Assembly (NCBI GenBank): GCA_016177355.1
Contig: JACOVL010000055.1
Span: 1-18,615 of the forward strand
DNA: 18,615 bases
DNA from: Betaproteobacteria bacterium
GTDB taxonomy: Bacteria; Pseudomonadota; Gammaproteobacteria; Burkholderiales; SG8-41
Reading direction: 5' to 3'
This document shows positions 12,752 to 18,615 of this stretch, in pieces (the stretch's first letter is position 1; each line of letters starts with the position of its first letter). The position numbers and the translations under genes are program-made. Below the pieces are notes generated by a model. That model was not told where the DNA came from, made no database searches, and saw only the letters and a list, made by a program, of their open reading frames with translations.

Positions 12752-13756
12752 GTGTCCTGGCTTGAACCGCACTGGCAGCGCGTCACCCCGGTCAGCGTCC
12801 TGCTGTACCCCTTAAGCCTGCTGTTCCGCGCCGCGGTCGCGGCCCGCCGGGCGGCCTATCGCGCCGGGCTCCTCGAAACGGTCAGGCTTCCAGTCCCGGT
12901 CATCGTGGTCGGAAATATCGCGGCCGGCGGCACCGGCAAGACGCCGCTCGTGCTGTGGCTGGCGGCGTTCCTGCGCGAACGCGGCCGCACGCCCGGCATC
13001 GTGTGCCGCGGCTACGGCGGGACCGCGAGCGGCCCGATGGCGGTGGCCGCCGACGGCGACCCCGGCGTCTGCGGCGACGAGCCGGTGCTGCTCGCGCAAC
13101 GCAGCGGCTGCCCGGTGTGGACGGGCGCGGACCGCGTCGCGGCGGGACGGGCCCTGCTCGCCGTCCGCCCCGGGTGCGACGTCATCGTGAGCGACGACGG
13201 GCTGCAGCATTACCGGCTCGCGCGCGACGTCGAGATCTGCGTGGTGGACGGCGAGCGCGGCCACGGCAACGGCTGGCTGCTGCCCGCGGGCCCCTTGCGC
13301 GAGCCGGCGGCGCGCCTCGCCTCGGTGCACGCGGTAGTCGTGAATGCCGGAGCCGGCGGCGGGGTGCTCGCGCCGCCGGGCGTGCCCTGCTTCGACATGC
13401 GCCTCACGGGAGACGAGTTCCAAAACCTGCTGAACCCCGGCCAGCGCGTGCCCGCCGGCCACTTCCGCGGCAAGCGCGTGCACGCAGCGGCCGGCATCGG
13501 CGACCCGCGGCGCTTCTTCAGACACCTGGAGCGCCTCGGCATCGCCTTCACCGCGCACCCGTTTCCCGACCACCATGCGTTCGGCGCGGCCGACCTCGCG
13601 TTCCCCGGCGCGGATGCCGTGCTGATGACCGAGAAGGATGCGGTAAAATGCCTGCGTTTCGCCGCAGAAACGAACTGGGTGCTGGCGGTGGATGCCATCC
13701 CCGATCCGCGCCTCGGCGATCTCGTGCTGCAACAACTCGGATCGGTCCGTGGATAG
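12752..13756 (+). CDS. lpxK: tetraacyldisaccharide 4'-kinase LpxK
   Basis: An inner-membrane kinase that phosphorylates the 4' position of the lipid A disaccharide precursor to give lipid IVA. 334 residues, normal length. The N-terminal hydrophobic helix (about 12-30) anchors it. The Walker A is GGTGKTP (59-65) in VVGNIAAGGTGKTPLV. SDDGLQHYRL and the C-terminal MTEKDAVKC are family signatures. The start is a GTG directly after the exbD stop; only a weak purine-rich site (GGAAAGAAG) precedes it. The 3' end overlaps the next gene by 8 bp. The codon pair GTA-AAA in DAVKC forms TAAAATGC (13644-13651), resembling a -10 box. Confidence 0.96.
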   Translation: MSWLEPHWQRVTPVSVLLYPLSLLFRAAVAARRAAYRAGLLETVRLPVPVIVVGNIAAGGTGKTPLVLWLAAFLRERGRTPGIVCRGYGGTASGPMAVAADGDPGVCGDEPVLLAQRSGCPVWTGADRVAAGRALLAVRPGCDVIVSDDGLQHYRLARDVEICVVDGERGHGNGWLLPAGPLREPAARLASVHAVVVNAGAGGGVLAPPGVPCFDMRLTGDEFQNLLNPGQRVPAGHFRGKRVHAAAGIGDPRRFFRHLERLGIAFTAHPFPDHHAFGAADLAFPGADAVLMTEKDAVKCLRFAAETNWVLAVDAIPDPRLGDLVLQQLGSVRG

Positions 13757-13928
13757 CAAATTGCTCGACATCCTGGTATGCCCGCTGTGCAAGGGCCCGC
13801 TGCTCTACCGCAAGGAGCCGGCGGAACTCGTCTGCAAGCCGTGCCGCCTCGGCTACCCGGTCAAGGACGACATCCCGGTGATGCTCGAGGACGAGGCCCG
13901 CAAGCTGCCGCCCGAAGAAGAAGTTTGA
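13749..13928 (+). CDS. Trm112/UPF0434 family small zinc-ribbon protein
   Basis: 59 residues from the GTG at 13749. CPLC (Cys11, Cys14) and CKPC (Cys29, Cys32) form a probable zinc ribbon. The C-terminal YPVKDDIPVMLEDEAR is the family hallmark. Bacterial members (YcaR type) are usually about 60 residues and commonly lie between lpxK and kdsB; their role is not settled, although eukaryotic Trm112 activates methyltransferases. The frame is open to an ATG at 13692, but those extra 19 residues lie inside lpxK and do not match the family. It overlaps the lpxK end by 8 bp and the kdsB start by 4 bp. Confidence 0.92.
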   Translation: MDSKLLDILVCPLCKGPLLYRKEPAELVCKPCRLGYPVKDDIPVMLEDEARKLPPEEEV

Positions 13929-14680
13929 AGTTTACTGTCATCATTCCCGCCCGCTACGCGTCCTCGCGCTTTCCCGGCAAGCCGCTCGCGGACGTCGGCG
14001 GCAAGCCGATGGTGGTGCGCGTGGCCGAGCGGGCGCGCCGCAGCGGCGCTGCGGAAGTGCTGGTCGCGACCGACCACGCCGGAATCGCAAAGGCCGTCGA
14101 GCGCTACGGGTTCGAGGCGGTGATGACGAAGGCACGGCACGCCACCGGCACCGACCGCATCGCCGAAGTCGCCGCGCGGCACCGCCATGCCGCCGGCCAC
14201 ATCGTCGTCAACGTGCAGGGCGACGAGCCGCTGATCGAGCCGGCACTGATCCGCCGGGTCGCGGCGAGCCTCGCGCGCCACCGCGCCGCGCACATGGCGA
14301 CCGCGTGCCACCCGATTCGCGACGCCGCCGAGCTCGCCGATCCCAACGTGGTCAAGGTGGTGCTTGGCCGCGACGGCTGCGCGCTCTATTTCAGCCGCGC
14401 GCCGATACCGTACGCGCGCGACGCGTTCCGGCGCGGCATCCGCCGGGTGCCCGGCGGCCTGCCGGCCTACCGCCATCTCGGCATCTACGCCTACCGCGCC
14501 GGCTTCCTGAAGATATTCACGCGCCTCGCGCCATCCGCGCTTGAGCGCTTCGAGGCGCTGGAACAGCTGCGCGCGCTCGCGCACGGCTACCGCATCGCGG
14601 TTGCCGTCACGCGCCGCGCGCCGCGCCCGGGCGTGGACACGCCGGCCGACCTGAAACGCGTTCGACGATGGTTCCGCTAA
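13925..14680 (+). CDS. kdsB: 3-deoxy-manno-octulosonate cytidylyltransferase (CMP-Kdo synthetase)
   Basis: Activates Kdo with CTP to CMP-Kdo for the inner core of lipopolysaccharide. 251 residues, normal for the family. ARYASSRFPGKPL (9-21) is the nucleotide-binding signature. VATD (47-50), HATGTDR (72-78) and NVQGDEPLI (96-104, with metal-binding Asp100) follow. The C-terminal PGVDTPADL holds the second metal-binding aspartate. The start must be the TTG at 13925, which overlaps the UPF0434 stop as TTGA and gives the expected M-KFTVIIPARY; no ATG or GTG start gives that N-terminus. A GAAGAAG purine run lies just upstream. The Ser usual in the HxSGTDR block is Thr here, a mild variation. Confidence 0.96.
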   Translation: MKFTVIIPARYASSRFPGKPLADVGGKPMVVRVAERARRSGAAEVLVATDHAGIAKAVERYGFEAVMTKARHATGTDRIAEVAARHRHAAGHIVVNVQGDEPLIEPALIRRVAASLARHRAAHMATACHPIRDAAELADPNVVKVVLGRDGCALYFSRAPIPYARDAFRRGIRRVPGGLPAYRHLGIYAYRAGFLKIFTRLAPSALERFEALEQLRALAHGYRIAVAVTRRAPRPGVDTPADLKRVRRWFR

Positions 14681-14690
14681 AGGAGGCGAC

Positions 14691-15353
14691 ATGAGAATGA
14701 TCCTGCTGGGCATGCCCGGCGCCGGCAAGGGCACGCAGGCCCAGTACCTGATCGAGAAATTCAGGATCCCGCAGATCTCGACCGGCGACATGCTGCGCGC
14801 CGCGGTCAAGGCCGGCACCCCGCTCGGGCTGGAAGCGAAGCAGTACATGAACAAGGGGGAGCTCGTGCCCGACGGGATCGTCATCGAGCTCGCGAAGCAG
14901 CGCGTGAAGGAATCCGACTGCGCCCAGGGCTTCATCATCGACGGCTTCCCGCGCACCATCCCGCAGGCGGAGGCGCTGCGCCGCGCCGGCGTGGACATCG
15001 ACCGCGTGGTGGAAATCGCCGTGAACGACGAGGAGATCCTGCGCCGCCTGAGCGGGCGCCGCGTGCACCCGGCTTCCGGCCGCACCTACCACGTCAGCTT
15101 CAACCCTCCGAGGGTGCCGGGCAAGGACGACGTCACCGGCGAGGACCTGGTGCAGCGCCCGGACGACCAGGAGCAGACGGTGAAGAAACGCATCGCCACC
15201 TATCACGCCCAGACCAAGCCGTTGATCGACTATTACTCGAAGTGGGAGAAGAGCGGCGAGCCGCGGGCGCCGCGCTACATCAAGGTCGAAGGCAGCGGCC
15301 CGGTCGAGAAAATCCGGGACGGGTTGTTCGCCGCGCTCGGGGGCGGCCGGTGA
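14691..15353 (+). CDS. adk: adenylate kinase
   Basis: Interconverts 2 ADP with ATP and AMP. 220 residues, the long-LID form. The P-loop is GMPGAGKGT (7-15), with Met where most family members have Ala. The AMP-binding segment is STGDMLRAA (30-38); DGFPRTIPQAE (84-94) is the adenylate kinase signature. The LID (about 122-160, GRRVHPASGRTYHV...) has no zinc-binding cysteines, as in proteobacterial enzymes. A perfect AAAGGAGG lies 4 nt before the ATG, the best ribosome site in the window. It is 10 bp after kdsB and 51 bp before pfp, so it joins the lipid A cluster to the pyrophosphate module. Confidence 0.98.
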   Translation: MRMILLGMPGAGKGTQAQYLIEKFRIPQISTGDMLRAAVKAGTPLGLEAKQYMNKGELVPDGIVIELAKQRVKESDCAQGFIIDGFPRTIPQAEALRRAGVDIDRVVEIAVNDEEILRRLSGRRVHPASGRTYHVSFNPPRVPGKDDVTGEDLVQRPDDQEQTVKKRIATYHAQTKPLIDYYSKWEKSGEPRAPRYIKVEGSGPVEKIRDGLFAALGGGR

Positions 15354-15367
15354 CGCGCGGGGGGTGC

Positions 15368-15373
15368 TAAAAT
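15368..15373 (+). promoter_or_regulatory. possible -10 box (TAAAAT) for pfp
   Basis: TAAAATGG lies 31 bp before the pfp ATG at 15405, in a 51-bp gap after adk. No good -35 hexamer is present. The box contains an ATG (15372) in frame with pfp, which may mislead automatic start calling. Confidence 0.35.
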
Positions 15374-15404
15374 GGCGCCCGTTTCGCACGTCGCACCCCG
15401 CGTC

Positions 15405-16667
15405 ATGACCCGAAAGAACGCCTTCTACGCCCAGTCCGGCGGCGTCACCGCCACCATCAACACCACCGCCTGCGCCGTGATCGAGACGGCGCGCAGGCAC
15501 CGGAAGCGGATCGGGAAACTCTACGCCGGGCGCGACGGCATCATCGGCGCCCTCACCGAGGACCTGATCGACACCTCGAAGGAACCGGCCTCCGTCATCC
15601 GCGCGCTGCGCCACACGCCGGGCGGCGCCTTCGGCTCGTGCCGCTACAAGCTGAAGGGCCTCGAGGACCACCGCGCGCACTACGAGCGGCTGATCGAGGT
15701 ATTCAGGGCGCACGACATCGGCTACTTCCTCTACAACGGCGGCAACGACTCGGCGGACACCTCGTACAAGGTGTCGCAGTTCGCCGGACGGCTCGGTTAC
15801 CCCCTCGTCTGCGTGGGCATCCCCAAGACCGTGGACAACGACCTCGCGCTCACCGACTGCTGCCCGGGGTTCGGCTCGGCGGCGAAGTACGTCGCGACCA
15901 GCATCCGCGAGGCGGGCTACGACGTCGCCTCGATGGCGCGCACTTCCACGCGCGTCTTCATCCTCGAAGTGATGGGCCGCCACGCCGGCTGGATCACCGC
16001 GGCGTGCGGGCTCGCCCGGGAGAAGGAAGGCGACGCGCCGCACATCCTGCTGTTTCCTGAGATCCGCTTCGACGAGGACCGCTTTCTCGCGAAAGTGGAC
16101 GAGACGATCCGGAAATCCGGCTACTGCGCGGTCGGCGTCTCCGAGGGCATCCGCAACGCGGACGGCAGGTTCCTGTCGGAATCCGGCCTGCGCGACGCCT
16201 TCGGCCACGCCCAGCTGGGCGGCGTCGCGCCCCTCATCGCGGGCCTGGTCAGGGACCGGCTCAAGCAGAAATACCACTGGGCGGTCGCCGACTACCTGCA
16301 GCGCTCGGCGCGCCACATCGCGTCGAAGACCGACGCGCTGCAGTCGTACGCGGTCGGGAAAGCGGCGGTGGAGCTCGCGGTCAAGGGCAGGAGCGGCGTG
16401 ATGCCGGTCATCGTCCGGAAATCCAGCAAGCCGTACCGCTGGGCGATCGGCGTCGCCGACCTGAAGGACGTCGCCAACGCGGAGAAGATGATGCCGCGCG
16501 ACTACATCACCGAGGACGGCTTTCACATCACGGCCAAGTGCCGCCAGTACCTGGAGCCGCTGGTGCAGGGGGAAGACTACCCGCCGTACCAGCGCGGACT
16601 GCCGGCGTACGTGAGGCTCAGGAACGCGCCGGTGCCGAAGAAGCTCGCCACGTCATTCAGGATCTGA
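15405..16667 (+). CDS. pfp: pyrophosphate-dependent 6-phosphofructokinase
   Basis: Phosphorylates fructose 6-phosphate reversibly with pyrophosphate instead of ATP. 420 residues from the ATG at 15405. NAFYAQSGGVTATIN (5-19) is the N-terminal glycine-loop. GGNDS (112-116) has Asp at the position equivalent to Gly104 of the E. coli ATP enzyme, and PKTVDND (140-146) has Lys at the position equivalent to Gly124; both mark PPi use. The preceding Asp of the usual GGDDS is Asn here. MGRHAGW (190-196) is the sugar-phosphate-binding signature. An in-frame ATG at 15372 would add 11 residues (MAPVSHVAPRV) after a GGGGGGTG run; I prefer 15405 because MTRKNAFYAQSGG is family-like, although its ribosome site is poor. 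It is followed 19 bp later by hppA. Confidence 0.93.
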   Translation: MTRKNAFYAQSGGVTATINTTACAVIETARRHRKRIGKLYAGRDGIIGALTEDLIDTSKEPASVIRALRHTPGGAFGSCRYKLKGLEDHRAHYERLIEVFRAHDIGYFLYNGGNDSADTSYKVSQFAGRLGYPLVCVGIPKTVDNDLALTDCCPGFGSAAKYVATSIREAGYDVASMARTSTRVFILEVMGRHAGWITAACGLAREKEGDAPHILLFPEIRFDEDRFLAKVDETIRKSGYCAVGVSEGIRNADGRFLSESGLRDAFGHAQLGGVAPLIAGLVRDRLKQKYHWAVADYLQRSARHIASKTDALQSYAVGKAAVELAVKGRSGVMPVIVRKSSKPYRWAIGVADLKDVANAEKMMPRDYITEDGFHITAKCRQYLEPLVQGEDYPPYQRGLPAYVRLRNAPVPKKLATSFRI

Positions 16668-16686
16668 ACGAAAAGGGGAAACCACC

Positions 16687-18615
<1,929 letters not shown>

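Noticed and set aside
14607..16526. 639-residue open frame on the minus strand opposite adk and pfp
   Set aside because: It lies opposite two genes with full catalytic motifs, has no recognisable domain and shows shadow-frame composition.

Overview
The window is a GC-rich chromosomal segment of a Gram-negative bacterium, most likely a betaproteobacterium. The gene orders mutL-miaA and exbB-exbD-lpxK-UPF0434-kdsB-adk, the lipid A/Kdo genes and the endonuclease-type MutL all fit that assignment. The genus cannot be read from the sequence. Nearly everything is core metabolism or housekeeping; I see no prophage, insertion sequence, CRISPR array, tRNA or rRNA.

Layout. (1) 1-1618, plus strand: the C-terminal part of a cell-wall amidase (AmiC type), then a DUF3047 lipoprotein. 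(2) 1619-5560, minus strand: an HpcH/HpaI-family aldolase followed by the three-gene proton-translocating transhydrogenase (pntAa, pntAb, pntB). Two palindromic BIME-like repeat regions lie at 1619-1722 and 3487-3590, on either side of pntAb-pntB. (3) 5651-8334, plus strand: mutL and miaA, diverging from the aldolase gene across a 90-bp region that carries a heptamer array. (4) 8331-11309, minus strand: xseA followed by two paralogous genes, each with two cyclic-nucleotide-binding domains. (5) 11310-11726: the only long intergenic region (417 bp), with an AT-rich tract and a cluster of DnaA-box sequences, from which genes diverge. (6) 11727-18615, plus strand: exbB-exbD-lpxK-UPF0434-kdsB, with touching or overlapping ends and several GTG/TTG starts, then adk, pfp and the first 643 codons of hppA, cut by the window edge.

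How the genes work together. Transhydrogenase couples the proton gradient to NADPH supply. MutL and MiaA serve mismatch repair and tRNA modification. LpxK and KdsB act in lipid A and Kdo assembly, beside an ExbB/ExbD proton-driven energiser. Adk, PPi-dependent phosphofructokinase and H+-pyrophosphatase form an energy module in which pyrophosphate replaces ATP in glycolysis or drives proton pumping.

No wholly new system is evident. The observations most worth following are: the (CCCTCAT)n arrays that abut a perfect TATAAT at the start codons of both pntAa and mutL, with probable leaderless mRNAs; the DnaA-box/AT-rich region at 11.4-11.6 kb; the paired palindromic repeats around pntAb-pntB; and the tandem dual-cNMP proteins that lack any output domain.
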